Shown here one piece after another: positions 35,749-45,154 of a stretch of 64,000 bases of DNA. Within the stretch, counting starts at the first letter, position 1. Each line of letters starts with the position of its first letter. Source of the DNA: Noviluteimonas caseinilytica (lineage in GTDB: Bacteria > Pseudomonadota > Gammaproteobacteria > Xanthomonadales > Xanthomonadaceae). Location: positions 2,418,001 to 2,482,000 of the forward strand of contig NZ_AP024545.1 in assembly GCF_018406605.1 (NCBI RefSeq). Direction: 5' to 3'. Under the pieces are notes generated by a model. That model was given only the letters and a program-made list of their open reading frames with translations. It was not told the DNA's origin and did not search any database. Position numbers and translations under genes: made by a program.

Positions 35749-36927
35749 ATGGACACGAAGACGCAGCAGCTCGACGGCCTCGGCCGCCGCACCTTCCTTC
35801 GCAACGCACTGCTCGCGGGCGTTCCGCTCGCGCTCGGCGGCGTCGCCTTCGGCGCATCGGCCGCAACGGTCCGCCGCACGCCCACCCTCCAGTCGATCTA
35901 CGCGCCGCCGGCCCGCACCCGCGGCGCCACCGTGCTGGACGTGCGCAAGTACGGCGCCTTCGGCGACGGCGTGCACGACGACACCGCCGCCTTCAACGCC
36001 GCCATCAAGGCGCTCCCGGCCGACGGCGGCACCGTCACCGTGCCGGCCGGCAACTACCTGATCAACGCCGTCACCTCGATCAACCTTCGCAGCAAAATGC
36101 ACCTGCAGCTGGATCCGGCGGCCACGCTGGTGTGCAAGCCCAACGCCGAAGAGAAGGCCTACGTCATCTACGCCTACAAGGTGTCGGACGTGGAGATCTC
36201 CGGCGGCCGCGTGACCGGCGATCGCTACAACCACCTCGGCACGACCGGCGAGTGGGGCCACGCGGTGTTCGTGCGCGGTTCGCAGCGCGTGACCGTGCGC
36301 GACATGCTGCTGTCGGATTGCTGGGGCGACGGCATGTCGATCGGCGCGGCGCTGGTCTTCAACGGCGATCCCATCCCGTCCGAGGACGTGGTGGTCGCCA
36401 ACGTCGTGTGCACCAACAACCGTCGCCAGGGCCTGTCGATCGGCCGCGGCAACAACGTGGTCATCCGCGATTCGGAATTCAGCAACAGCAACGGCACGGC
36501 GCCGGAGTGCGGCATCGACATCGAGCCGGACGATCCGGGCATCTCCAACGTGGTGTCGATCGAGAACTGCGTGCTGCGCGGCAACAAGAAGTACGGCCTG
36601 ATGGCCTACAAGCGCTCGACCAACACGTCGATCCGCCGCTGCACGATCGAGAAGAACGGCAGCTGCGGCATCGTCACCGTGGGCACCAACAGCATGCGCA
36701 TCGAGGCCAACACGATCCGCCTCAATTCGGCGACCGGCGTGTACATCCAGGACGGTTCGAACGACTGCGAGATCACCGGCAACACCTTCTACGGCAACTA
36801 CGCGCGCAACGGCATCGTGGACCGCGTCGACTTCACCCAGACCGGGTGGACCTCGAAGATCGAGCGCGACATCCTGGTCAAGACGATGACGACCAACGTG
36901 CGCGTGATGTCCAACTTCTACAAGTAA
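35749..36927 (+). CDS. Tat-exported parallel beta-helix protein (pectate lyase superfamily), copy 2
   Basis: 392 residues. Tat signal LGRRTFLRNALLAGVPLALGG...GASAA, then LDVRKYGAFGDGVHDDTAAF and a right-handed beta-helix. It shares HLGTTGEWGHA, DCWGDGMSIG and NNRRQGLSIGR with copy 1, so the pair arose by duplication, but the C-terminal turns are longer. AAGGGGA lies before the ATG. It has its own upstream region and a strong terminator, so it may be expressed apart from the first half of the locus. Lyase, hydrolase or C5-epimerase activity are all possible. Confidence 0.85.
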   Translation: MDTKTQQLDGLGRRTFLRNALLAGVPLALGGVAFGASAATVRRTPTLQSIYAPPARTRGATVLDVRKYGAFGDGVHDDTAAFNAAIKALPADGGTVTVPAGNYLINAVTSINLRSKMHLQLDPAATLVCKPNAEEKAYVIYAYKVSDVEISGGRVTGDRYNHLGTTGEWGHAVFVRGSQRVTVRDMLLSDCWGDGMSIGAALVFNGDPIPSEDVVVANVVCTNNRRQGLSIGRGNNVVIRDSEFSNSNGTAPECGIDIEPDDPGISNVVSIENCVLRGNKKYGLMAYKRSTNTSIRRCTIEKNGSCGIVTVGTNSMRIEANTIRLNSATGVYIQDGSNDCEITGNTFYGNYARNGIVDRVDFTQTGWTSKIERDILVKTMTTNVRVMSNFYK

Positions 36928-36969
36928 TCCACCGGACGGCGGGCCCCGCGCAGCTGCGCGGGCCCACCC

Positions 36970-37005
36970 AAAGGCAGGCGTCGGGGGGCGCCTGCCTTTC
37001 TTTTT
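36970..37005 (+). terminator. Rho-independent terminator after beta-helix copy 2
   Basis: Stem AAAGGCAGGCG/CGCCTGCCTTT with an eight-base loop and CTTTTTG. A GC-rich self-complementary stretch (about 36938-36965) precedes it. Confidence 0.85.
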
Positions 37006-37098
37006 GCCCGTCGTTTGGCATCCATCGCCTGCTTCGTGCGTTGTTCTTCACGACGCCGCCGGTATCGTCCGGCGGCTTTGGTGCAGGACGCGGCGCGG

Positions 37099-38460
37099 AT
37101 GGATTCGAAGCAGGCAGGGGGTGCCTCGGTGGCGATGGAACCGGGCCCGGGACGGCTCGCACATTGGCTCGTGCCGGGCTGGAAACGGGCGCTGACCACG
37201 ATCGGCATGCTGGGCGCGGCCACCGCGCTGGGCGCCGTGCTGGTGTTCCTGACGCAGACGCTGCTGGCGCGCGAGCTCGGGCCGGACGACTATGGCCTGT
37301 TCGCGTCGTCGCTGGCGACGGTGACGATGATCGCGCCGCTCGCGGGTTTCGGGCTCACCCAGTTCCGGTTGAAGGTGTACGGCATCGAGGGCTGGGCCGC
37401 CGCGCGCTGGTTGCGGCCGTCGTTGCGCTTCACCACGGGCACCACGATCGCCGCGCTCGCGATCATCGTGTTCTGGGCGTTGTTCGTCGCGCCCGATGCG
37501 GACACGCGCTTCGACCTGCTCGTGCTGACGCCGGTGGTGCTCAGCATCCTGGCGATCGACTTGATGAGCAACCGCCTGCGCCTGGAGGATCGTTACGGGC
37601 AGATGGCGTCGTGGCAGCTCGCGATCCCGGCGAGCCGGTTCGTGGTGGCGCTCGCGCTGTTGCTGGTGCCGACGTTGACCGGGCGCTTCGTGTCGATTTC
37701 CTACGCGCTGATCTCGCTCGCGCTCGTCGGCTTCGCGCTGCCGCAGCTGCGCGGCATGATCCGTGGCGAGATCGACCTGCGCGGCCACGGCCCACGCGTC
37801 GACATCCCCGCACCGACGCAACCGCCGCGCGTGGCGGAAGTGTGGTCGCAGGCGTGGATGTACGGCATGGTCGCCGTGCTCTATCCGGTGTTCTTCCAGA
37901 TCAGCACGATCCTGCTGAAGTACCTGGCGGGCGATGCGTACGCGGGCATCTACAGCATCGCGCTCGCGATCATGACGGCGATCTACCTCATCCCCGCGAC
38001 GATCTACCAGAAATTCCTGTTGTCGAAACTGCACCGCTGGGCCGCGCACGACCAGCCGAAGTTCTGGCTCGTGTACAAGCGCGGCAACCTCGGCATGTTC
38101 CTGCTCGGCCTCGCCGTGAGCGCCTCGCTGGTGGTGGTGGCGCCGTTCGTGGTGCCGCGCGTGTTCGGCCACGCCTACGCCGGCGTGACCACGATCCTGA
38201 TGATCCTGGCGATCTGTCCGCCGATCCGGTTCCTGTCGACCGCAATGGGCTCGGCGCTGCTCACCGACCACCACATGCGGTACCGGGTGTACGCGATGGC
38301 GTGGGCCACCGGCGTGGCCATCGTCCTGAACGCCGCCTTGATCCCGTTCTTCCATGAGGTGGGCGCCGCCTGGGCGACCGTTGCCGCGGAAACGGTGCTG
38401 TTGCTCGGGACGTGGCACGGCGTGCGGCATTTCCACCGTGCGAAGGGCATGCATTCATGA
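37099..38460 (+). CDS. Wzx-type polysaccharide repeat-unit flippase
   Basis: About 453 residues with 12-14 hydrophobic segments of the oligosaccharide flippase fold (TALGAVLVFLTQTLLARELGPDDYG near the N-terminus). It would flip the undecaprenyl-linked repeat unit to the periplasm. ATG at 37099 is chosen; 37135 is an alternative, and a still earlier frame covers non-coding DNA. Its stop overlaps the polymerase gene start (ATGA). Confidence 0.85.
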   Translation: MDSKQAGGASVAMEPGPGRLAHWLVPGWKRALTTIGMLGAATALGAVLVFLTQTLLARELGPDDYGLFASSLATVTMIAPLAGFGLTQFRLKVYGIEGWAAARWLRPSLRFTTGTTIAALAIIVFWALFVAPDADTRFDLLVLTPVVLSILAIDLMSNRLRLEDRYGQMASWQLAIPASRFVVALALLLVPTLTGRFVSISYALISLALVGFALPQLRGMIRGEIDLRGHGPRVDIPAPTQPPRVAEVWSQAWMYGMVAVLYPVFFQISTILLKYLAGDAYAGIYSIALAIMTAIYLIPATIYQKFLLSKLHRWAAHDQPKFWLVYKRGNLGMFLLGLAVSASLVVVAPFVVPRVFGHAYAGVTTILMILAICPPIRFLSTAMGSALLTDHHMRYRVYAMAWATGVAIVLNAALIPFFHEVGAAWATVAAETVLLLGTWHGVRHFHRAKGMHS

Positions 38461-39665
38461 CGGACCCCTCACGGCTCGATCGTTATCACGGCGTCATGGA
38501 TCCGGCCTATACCGACATTGCCGCCGAACACCAGGCGCCGCCGCCTGCCCGCGTGATGCTTGGGAAGGCGACGATCTACGCGATCTTCGTGGCGTGGTCG
38601 CTGTTCGCGGTGTTCGTCTACAGCCGATACAGCCAGCTCGGCGATGCCCGCTCGTACCTCACGGGCGCGTACGACGATGCATCGTCGGCGCGCACGTACT
38701 TCGTGACGCAGCTGGCCACGACGGTCATCGGCCTGGTGCACGTCGACGTGCTCGCGCACCTGGTGTTTTCCTTGTTCGCGGCGAGCGGCGTGGCCTACCT
38801 CGTCGGCCAGGCGCGCCTGCACGGACAGTACCGCTGGCCGTTGCTCGCGATCCTGCTGATCCCCAGTTTCGGTGTGTGGGCGTCGGTGGTGGGGCGCGAA
38901 TCGCTGTACATCGGCCTGCTCGGATTCTTCATGGGCGCGCTGGTCGGTTACGTGCGTTCGGGTGGATTCCTGCGTTGGTGGCTCGCGGTGTTCTGCGTCG
39001 CGGGCATGGTCTTCATCCGCGCGCCGTTCGGCGCGGCGATGGCGGGCTGCTTCCTGATGACGTGGATCCTCGTGCGCGGACCGCGTACCGGGTTGAGCAC
39101 GGGCGTGCAGGCGCTGGTGATGTTCCTGCTCGCGGCGCTCGTGCTGGTGGTCGCGTGGCCGCAGCTGGATGCGTACATCGCGGGCGAAGTGCTGCCGAAG
39201 GCGCGTTCGTATTTCACGATCGGGTCGGCGACGACGCGCATGTGGGTCAACATCGCCGACACCAACGAATTGTTCTCCAGCCTGTGGTGGACGCTGCCGC
39301 TGTCGCTGGTCGGTCCCACGCCTGGCGAAGTGCTGTCGCGGCCGGTGATGTTCCCCTTCATGGTGTCGGGGCTGGTCGTCTTCTTCGTGCTGCTCTATGC
39401 GATCCAGCAGGCGTTCCGCGCCCCGGCCGGCCTGCCGCGCAAGGTGCTGGTGCTCGCCTGGTTGCCGGCGATGCTGGTGACGCTGGTCGCGTACGTGCCG
39501 TTCGGCATCTACAACCCCGGCAGTGGCATCCGTTACGCCTCGTGTTTCCTGCTGTTCCTCGTCTTCCCGTGGATGGTGCGTTCGGGCGTGGCTGCGCCGG
39601 CGGAAACGCCGCGCATGCGCCACCGCGGCGTCATCTACGACTATCGCCTTGCGGAGCTCCGATGA
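38457..39665 (+). CDS. Wzy-like polymerase, multi-pass membrane protein
   Basis: 402 residues with about ten transmembrane helices. There is an early segment ATIYAIFVAWSLFAVFVYSRYSQLGDA, a periplasmic loop around YFTIGSATTRMWVNIADTNELFSS, and a late GIYNPGSGIRYASCFLLFLVF. Sequence similarity alone is weak for such proteins; the call rests on topology and on its place between the flippase and a glycosyltransferase. It overlaps both neighbours by four bases. Confidence 0.65.
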   Translation: MTDPSRLDRYHGVMDPAYTDIAAEHQAPPPARVMLGKATIYAIFVAWSLFAVFVYSRYSQLGDARSYLTGAYDDASSARTYFVTQLATTVIGLVHVDVLAHLVFSLFAASGVAYLVGQARLHGQYRWPLLAILLIPSFGVWASVVGRESLYIGLLGFFMGALVGYVRSGGFLRWWLAVFCVAGMVFIRAPFGAAMAGCFLMTWILVRGPRTGLSTGVQALVMFLLAALVLVVAWPQLDAYIAGEVLPKARSYFTIGSATTRMWVNIADTNELFSSLWWTLPLSLVGPTPGEVLSRPVMFPFMVSGLVVFFVLLYAIQQAFRAPAGLPRKVLVLAWLPAMLVTLVAYVPFGIYNPGSGIRYASCFLLFLVFPWMVRSGVAAPAETPRMRHRGVIYDYRLAELR

Positions 39666-40828
39666 AGTTCGTGTTCTACGCCAACACCGATTGGTACCTC
39701 TACAACTTCCGCCTCTCCACGGCGCTGCGCCTGAAGTCGGAGGGACACGAGGTGGTGATGCTGTCGCCGCCCGGCGAGTTCGGCGCGCGGTTCGAGACGC
39801 ACGGGCTGCGCTGGATCCAGCTCGCGATGGATCGCGCCAGCCTCAACCCGGTGCGCGAAGCGGCACTGATCCGCACGCTGGCGCGCGTGCTGCGCGAAGA
39901 GCGCCCGGACCTGCTGCACAACTTCACCGTCAAGTGCGCGATCTACGGTGCGATCGCCGCGCGCGCCGCCGGCGTGCCCGCGGTCGTCAATGCGGTGGCC
40001 GGCATGGGTTACGTGTTCGCCAGCGAACGCATGCTCGCGCGCACGCTGCGCCCGATGGTCAAGTTGCTGATGCGCGGCACGCTGGGTGGCAAGCAGTCGC
40101 GCCTGATCCTGCAGAATCCGGACGACGCCGACGCTTTCGTGCGCGCGCGCCTGGTGCCGGAACAGCACATCCGCGTGATCCGCAGTTCCGGCGTCAACCT
40201 GGAACGCTTCCTCCCCGTGCAGCCCATCGACGAACCGCGCCCGCTGCGCGTGCTCCTCGCCGCGCGCCTGCTGTGGGAAAAGGGCATCGGCGAATACATC
40301 GAGGCCGCGCGCATCCTGCGTGCGCAGGGCCGCACCATCGAGTTCGTGATCGCCGGTTCGCCCGACCCGGGCAACCCGCGTTCGGTGAGCCGCGAACAGG
40401 TGGAAGGCTGGGCCGCCGACGGCCTCGTCGACTGGCGCGGGCACGTGGAAGACATGCCGGGCCTGATGCGTTCGATGGATGTCATCGCGTTGCCGAGCTA
40501 TTACCGCGAAGGCGTGCCGAAGAGCCTCATCGAAGCCGCGGCCTGCGGCCTCGCCGTGGTGACCACCAACTTGCCCGGTTGCCGAGAAGTGGTGCGCGAA
40601 CACGGCGTCGACGGCCTGCACGTCGAACCGCGTTGCGCGCGCTCGCTGGCCGATCGCCTGGTGGAGCTCGACGACGATCGCGTGCTGCTGCGCCGCCTCG
40701 GCGATCGCGCGCGCCAGAACGCGCTGGAACACTTCGACGAGCAGATGGTGATCACGCGCACCATCGCGGTGTACGACGAACTGCTGCCGACGCGCCGCGC
40801 CGCGCACAAGGCAGCCGCGGCGGCCTGA
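39662..40828 (+). CDS. Glycosyltransferase family 4
   Basis: 388 residues, GT-B fold. The N-terminal domain is MKFVFYANTDWYLYNFRLST with HNFTVKCAIYGAIAARAAG. The C-terminal donor-binding domain has LLAARLLWEKGIGEYIEAAR and the EX7E motif in REGVPKSLIEAAACG (about 283-295). It probably adds the second sugar to the lipid-linked primer on the cytoplasmic face. It is the only glycosyltransferase of the locus besides the initiating enzyme. The start overlaps the polymerase stop. Confidence 0.9.
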   Translation: MKFVFYANTDWYLYNFRLSTALRLKSEGHEVVMLSPPGEFGARFETHGLRWIQLAMDRASLNPVREAALIRTLARVLREERPDLLHNFTVKCAIYGAIAARAAGVPAVVNAVAGMGYVFASERMLARTLRPMVKLLMRGTLGGKQSRLILQNPDDADAFVRARLVPEQHIRVIRSSGVNLERFLPVQPIDEPRPLRVLLAARLLWEKGIGEYIEAARILRAQGRTIEFVIAGSPDPGNPRSVSREQVEGWAADGLVDWRGHVEDMPGLMRSMDVIALPSYYREGVPKSLIEAAACGLAVVTTNLPGCREVVREHGVDGLHVEPRCARSLADRLVELDDDRVLLRRLGDRARQNALEHFDEQMVITRTIAVYDELLPTRRAAHKAAAAA

Positions 40829-40832
40829 CGTG

Positions 40833-41594
40833 ATGGGTTTCCTGCGCGAAGCGCTCGTGGCGCTGACGTTTCCCCTTGCGTTGACGCTGGCGGGATTGCT
40901 GTTGGCGGCCGTCGTGTGGCGATTGCGCTGGCGCCGCACGGCGATGACGCTCGCCGTCCTCGCGCTCGGCTGGTCGGCGGTGTGGTCGGTGCCGCGCAAT
41001 TCCGAATGGCTGCGGCAGTCGCTGGAAGACCGCCACGCGAGCGAACACGAACGCGCGCTGCCCACCGCCGATGCGATCGTCGTGCTCGGCGGCGGCGGTT
41101 ACACGTGGGTGAGCCGCCCCGGCGTGACCATCGATGACCTGAAATACAGCCGGCTGGCCGCGGGCGCGCGCCTGTTCCTGGCCGATCGCGCGCCGCGCGT
41201 GATCCTGTCCGGCGGCGGCGTGGGCAAGAACACCGAGGCCCGCAACATGGCGCGCGGCATGCAGGTGCTGGGCGTGCCGCAATCGGCGCTCCTGCTGGAA
41301 GAGAAGAGCCACGACACCGACGACAACGCACGCTACGTCGGGATGCTGGCGCGCGAGCAGGGTGTCCACCGGATCCTGCTGGTCACCTCGGCGGTGCACA
41401 TGCCGCGGGCCAGCCTGCTGTTCCGCCGCAACGGCATGGAAGTCTTCGAAGTGCCGGTGCCCGAGCCGACGCTCGGCGGTACCTGGGCGGACCAGTGGAT
41501 CCCCAGCGGCCGTGCCCTGTGGCGCAGCGGGCGTGCGTTGAAGGAGTACGCGGGCCTCGTCGCCCTGTGCCTCGGCGCCGATAAGCCTGCGTGA
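40833..41594 (+). CDS. YdcF/ElyC-type DUF218 membrane protein
   Basis: 253 residues. Two N-terminal transmembrane helices (LREALVALTFPLALTLAGLLLAA and AMTLAVLALGWSAVW) are followed by the DUF218 domain. It contains DAIVVLGGGGYTW, RVILSGGG, NTEARNMARGM, and LLVTSAVHMPRASLLFRR. The family is linked to envelope biogenesis and undecaprenyl phosphate use (ElyC). GTG at 40830 directly before the ATG is also possible. Its place at the end of the locus fits an envelope role. Confidence 0.85.
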   Translation: MGFLREALVALTFPLALTLAGLLLAAVVWRLRWRRTAMTLAVLALGWSAVWSVPRNSEWLRQSLEDRHASEHERALPTADAIVVLGGGGYTWVSRPGVTIDDLKYSRLAAGARLFLADRAPRVILSGGGVGKNTEARNMARGMQVLGVPQSALLLEEKSHDTDDNARYVGMLAREQGVHRILLVTSAVHMPRASLLFRRNGMEVFEVPVPEPTLGGTWADQWIPSGRALWRSGRALKEYAGLVALCLGADKPA

Positions 41595-41774
41595 AACCGG
41601 TCGGGGTGGTGGGGCGGCCCTTTTTCACGTGGCGCGTGCATCCCTGTACGTAGGCTCCCGGCGACAACCTGAATTCGGCCCGCGTCGCGCGCTTTCCCTG
41701 CTTTTCCGCGACGCCAACGTGACCACAAACGCGACGTGCGCAGGCCGCCGTCGACCAGCCAGGAGGGATCCACC

Positions 41775-42872
41775 TTGAGCACTATCTCGAGAGCTGCAAT
41801 GACCAGCGCGACACTGAGCCTTGCACTCGCATCGGCCATCGCGCTCACCGGCTGCATTCCCGGCCAGCAGATGACCCAGACGGGACCGGGCTCGGTCACG
41901 GTGTCGGGCGAATCGATCAACGTCATGCCGATCACCAGCGAACTGGTCGGTGCCAAGCGCGCCCCGGTGGTGGTGCCGCAGGAACTGGCGAGCTTCCAGC
42001 CCGTCGCGTACGAAGTGAGCCCGGGCGACACGCTCATCATCACCGTGTGGGACCACCCGGAACTCACCACGCCGGCCGGCTCGCAGCAGCAGACGGTCAT
42101 CAACGGCCGCCAGGTGCAGCCGGACGGGACGCTGTTCTATCCCTACGCCGGCAAGGTCAAGGTCGGCGGGATGACCGTGGAGCAGGTGCGCAGCACGCTC
42201 GAGAAGCGCCTGGCGCGTTACCTCAAGGATCCGCAGGTCGACGTCAACGTGGTCGGCTACGGCGGTCGCGTGTCGCTGCAGGGCGCCTTCACCAACACCG
42301 CGCCGCAGGACACCACCGTGGTGCCGCAGACGCTGTCGCAGGTGATCGGCCGCGCCGGCGTGGACGTGGCCAATGCCGACTTGTCGGGCCTGGTGCTCAC
42401 GCGCGACGGTCGCAACTACAACCTCGACCTCGATGCGCTCAACCGCAACGGCGTGGCGCCGGACATCTACCTCAAGCCGGGCGACCGCGTGTACCTGCCG
42501 TACAACGATCGCAAGCAGATCTACGTGGTGGGCGAGGTGCGCACGCCGCAGGCGATCAGCTTCAAGACCAGCGACATGTCGCTGACGCAGGCCCTCGGCC
42601 GCGCCGGTGGCCTGAATCCGGAAACCTCCAAGGGCAAGGCGGTCTACGTGATCCGCGGCATGGACGACACGGCCAACATGCCGTCCACCGTCTACCACCT
42701 GGACGCGCGCTCGCCTGCCGCCTTCGCGCTCGCCTCGCGCTTCCCGCTGCGCGCCGGCGACGTCGTGTGGGTGGGCCCGGCCGGCATCACGCGCTGGAAC
42801 CGCTACATCACGCAGCTGCTGCCGTTCTCGGGCCTGATCCGGAACGCCGCCGCGGCGGGCGCCGATTTGTAA
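41775..42872 (+). CDS. Wza-type polysaccharide export lipoprotein
   Basis: 365 residues from a TTG start with AGGAGG eight bases upstream; the ATG at 41799 is less well placed. The signal ends in the lipobox LTGC (Cys27). The polysaccharide biosynthesis/export domain has YEVSPGDTLIITVWDHPEL and GTLFYPYAGKVKVGGMTVEQVRSTLEKRL. SLBB-type repeats follow, with QIYVVGEVRTPQAI. It forms the outer-membrane export channel with the Wzc-like kinase. A 180-base gap separates it from the gene before; a strong terminator closes the locus. Confidence 0.92.
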   Translation: MSTISRAAMTSATLSLALASAIALTGCIPGQQMTQTGPGSVTVSGESINVMPITSELVGAKRAPVVVPQELASFQPVAYEVSPGDTLIITVWDHPELTTPAGSQQQTVINGRQVQPDGTLFYPYAGKVKVGGMTVEQVRSTLEKRLARYLKDPQVDVNVVGYGGRVSLQGAFTNTAPQDTTVVPQTLSQVIGRAGVDVANADLSGLVLTRDGRNYNLDLDALNRNGVAPDIYLKPGDRVYLPYNDRKQIYVVGEVRTPQAISFKTSDMSLTQALGRAGGLNPETSKGKAVYVIRGMDDTANMPSTVYHLDARSPAAFALASRFPLRAGDVVWVGPAGITRWNRYITQLLPFSGLIRNAAAAGADL

Positions 42873-42899
42873 GGGCGACAAACGCCACGATCGGGGAGC

Positions 42900-42930
42900 A
42901 AGGCCGGGCAGGAATGCCCGGCCTTTTTTT
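42900..42930 (+). terminator. Rho-independent terminator at the end of the exopolysaccharide locus
   Basis: Stem AAGGCCGGGCA/TGCCCGGCCTT with GGAA loop and seven T after the stem bases. Confidence 0.9.
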
Positions 42931-43013
42931 CGCGCGCGTGCCGGAGGCGTCTCGGCAGGCGAGACCGCCAGCCGCTACAGTGCCGCGTCGCTCCCCGCAT
43001 CGAACAACACACC

Positions 43014-44438
43014 ATGGCCAAGGCTGTCACCGGGTTTGGATCGAACAAATCCGCCGCGTCCAAAGCGAAGGCATCGCGTTCCGCCTACGTCTGCAACGAA
43101 TGCGGCGCCGACTACGCCAAATGGCAGGGCCAGTGCGATGCGTGCGGGGCGTGGGATTCGCTGAGCGAAGTGGCGCTCGGCGCCGCGGAGGCCGCGCCCG
43201 CCGCGCGCCGCGACGGCTGGGCCGGCAAGGTCGATGCGCCGAAGGTCACCGCGTTGCGCGACGTGCAACACAGCGAAGACGCGCGCGTGCCGACGGGCAT
43301 CGCGGAATTCGATCGCGTGCTCGGCGGCGGCCTGGTCGAAGGCGCGGTCGTGCTGGTGGGCGGCGATCCGGGCATCGGCAAGTCGACGTTGCTGCTGCAG
43401 GCGCTCGCGCGCATGGGCGGCGCGTTGCCGGGCCTGTACGTGACGGGCGAAGAATCCCTGGCGCAGGTCGCCGGGCGCGCGATGCGCCTCGGCCTGCCGA
43501 TCGACCACCTGCACGCGCTGGCGGAAACCGGCGTGGAGCGCATCCTCGAACACGCAGTGGCGATGCGGCCGAAGGTGATCGTCGCCGACTCGGTGCAGAC
43601 GCTGTGGACAGAATCGCTTGGCGCCGCACCGGGCTCGGTGAGCCAGGTGCGCGAGAGCGCGGCCCGCCTCGTGCGCTACGCGAAGGAAACGGGCACCACC
43701 GTGTTCCTGGTCGGCCATGTCACGAAGGAAGGCGGCATCGCCGGTCCGCGCGTGCTGGAACACATGGTGGATGCGGTGCTGTATTTCGAAGGCGAGAGCG
43801 GCAGTCGTTTCCGCGTGCTGCGCGCATTCAAGAACCGCTTCGGCGCGGTGAACGAGCTCGGCGTGTTCGCGATGGGCGAGAAGGGCTTGAAGGAAGTACC
43901 CAATCCGTCGGCGATCTTCCTGTCGGGCGGCAGCGTCGCGCAGCCAGGCAGCGCGGTGATGGTGACGCGCGAAGGCACGCGGCCGTTGCTGGTGGAAGTG
44001 CAGGCGCTGGTGGATGCCTCGCCGCTGTCCAATCCGCGCCGCGTGGCCGTGGGCCTGGAACAGAATCGCCTGGCGATGCTGCTCGCGGTGCTGCATCGCC
44101 ACGGGGGCGTGGGCGTCGGCGACCAGGACGTGTTCGTCAACGTGGTCGGCGGCATGCGCCTGCAGGAAACGGCGGCGGATCTGCCGGTGCTGCTCGCGGT
44201 GTTGTCGTCGTTGCGCGATCGGCCGTTGCCCGACAAGACGGTGGCGTTCGGCGAAGTGGGCTTGTCCGGCGAGATCCGCCCGGTGCCCAACGGCGAGGAA
44301 CGCTTGAAGGAAGCCGCGGCGCATGGCTTCCTGCGCGCGATCGTGCCGAAGGCCAACGCGCCGAAAGCCGGGATGTTCAAGGGACTGGAAGTGATCCCCG
44401 TGGAGCGCTTGTCGGACGCGATGTCCGCGGCGAGCTGA
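43014..44438 (+). CDS. radA: DNA repair ATPase RadA
   Basis: 474 residues. N-terminal zinc finger CNECGADYAKWQGQCDACG, RecA-like ATPase with Walker A GGDPGIGKST, the RadA-specific KNRFG motif, and a C-terminal Lon-like domain with VGLSGEIRPV. It helps branch migration and recombination intermediates. It lies downstream of the exopolysaccharide terminator and convergent with hicB. Confidence 0.96.
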   Translation: MAKAVTGFGSNKSAASKAKASRSAYVCNECGADYAKWQGQCDACGAWDSLSEVALGAAEAAPAARRDGWAGKVDAPKVTALRDVQHSEDARVPTGIAEFDRVLGGGLVEGAVVLVGGDPGIGKSTLLLQALARMGGALPGLYVTGEESLAQVAGRAMRLGLPIDHLHALAETGVERILEHAVAMRPKVIVADSVQTLWTESLGAAPGSVSQVRESAARLVRYAKETGTTVFLVGHVTKEGGIAGPRVLEHMVDAVLYFEGESGSRFRVLRAFKNRFGAVNELGVFAMGEKGLKEVPNPSAIFLSGGSVAQPGSAVMVTREGTRPLLVEVQALVDASPLSNPRRVAVGLEQNRLAMLLAVLHRHGGVGVGDQDVFVNVVGGMRLQETAADLPVLLAVLSSLRDRPLPDKTVAFGEVGLSGEIRPVPNGEERLKEAAAHGFLRAIVPKANAPKAGMFKGLEVIPVERLSDAMSAAS

Positions 44439-44445
44439 TCCGCGA

Positions 44446-44880
44446 TCAGGCCGATTGCGGCCAACGCTTCACCTGGAAATCCAGCCGCCGGTCCATCACG
44501 CGGAACGCCTGCGCGATGGTGTCGATCTTGGTGACGTGGTCCAGGTCGATGATGCGCTGCACGGATTGCGGCGTGGTGTCGAGGCGGCGGGCGAGTTCCG
44601 CCGGCGTGATGCCCTGCACCAGCATTTCGTTGAGCAGCAGCACCTTGGCGCTGAGCGAGGCGGGCAGTTCGACCGTGTCCTGGCCCGGCTTCGCCTTGCC
44701 CGGCAACGGCACCGGACGGCGATCCTGGAAGTAGAACTCCATCGCGCTCTCGAGCGCGTCCTGCGCCATCGACAGCGCATGCGCGCGCGAACGCCCGGAG
44801 GTGAGCGCTTCGGGGATGTCGTCGAAACGCACGAACCATCCCTTGCCATCGCGTTCGATCGTGACGGGGTAGACCAGCAT
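44446..44880 (-). CDS. hicB: HicB antitoxin
   Basis: 144 residues. An N-terminal HicB fold (YPVTIERDGKGWFVRFDDIPEALTSG) with partial RNase H fold, then a C-terminal helix-turn-helix (GITPAELARRLDTTPQSVQRII) for DNA binding. It neutralises HicA and represses the operon. It lies downstream of hicA, the classical toxin-first order, with 14 bases between. Confidence 0.92.
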   Translation of the reverse strand: MLVYPVTIERDGKGWFVRFDDIPEALTSGRSRAHALSMAQDALESAMEFYFQDRRPVPLPGKAKPGQDTVELPASLSAKVLLLNEMLVQGITPAELARRLDTTPQSVQRIIDLDHVTKIDTIAQAFRVMDRRLDFQVKRWPQSA

Positions 44881-44894
44881 GCGCGTGCTCCTTG

Positions 44895-45068
44895 TCAGAG
44901 GCCGGGTTGGCGGATGATCGCCTTGCGCAGCGCTTCACCGATCTCGTGCGCCGGATGCCGGGGCAGGGTGCTCTGCCGGCCGCGGTAGTACACGCGCGTG
45001 TGCTTGCTGCCTTCCTTGAACAACGCGCCGCGCAATGCGAGCCACCGGCGGAATTCGCACTGCTTCAT
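44895..45068 (-). CDS. hicA: HicA mRNA interferase toxin
   Basis: 57 residues from the ATG at 45068 (MKQCEFRRWLALRGALFKEG); starts at 45074 or 45098 would add 2 or 10 residues. The catalytic His is in EGSKHTRVYYRGRQ, where most HicA proteins have GSHH; the dsRBD-like fold and the pattern TLPRHPAHEIGEALRKAIIRQ are kept. It is expected to cut mRNA on ribosomes. Confidence 0.85.
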   Translation of the reverse strand: MKQCEFRRWLALRGALFKEGSKHTRVYYRGRQSTLPRHPAHEIGEALRKAIIRQPGL

Positions 45069-45154
45069 GTCCATGGCGCCGTGGAAACCGGCGTCCATGG
45101 TGGTGCGCGCGAACCGCGGCGACCGTCGGGCAATGCCGCGCCGTCCTGTCGGAG

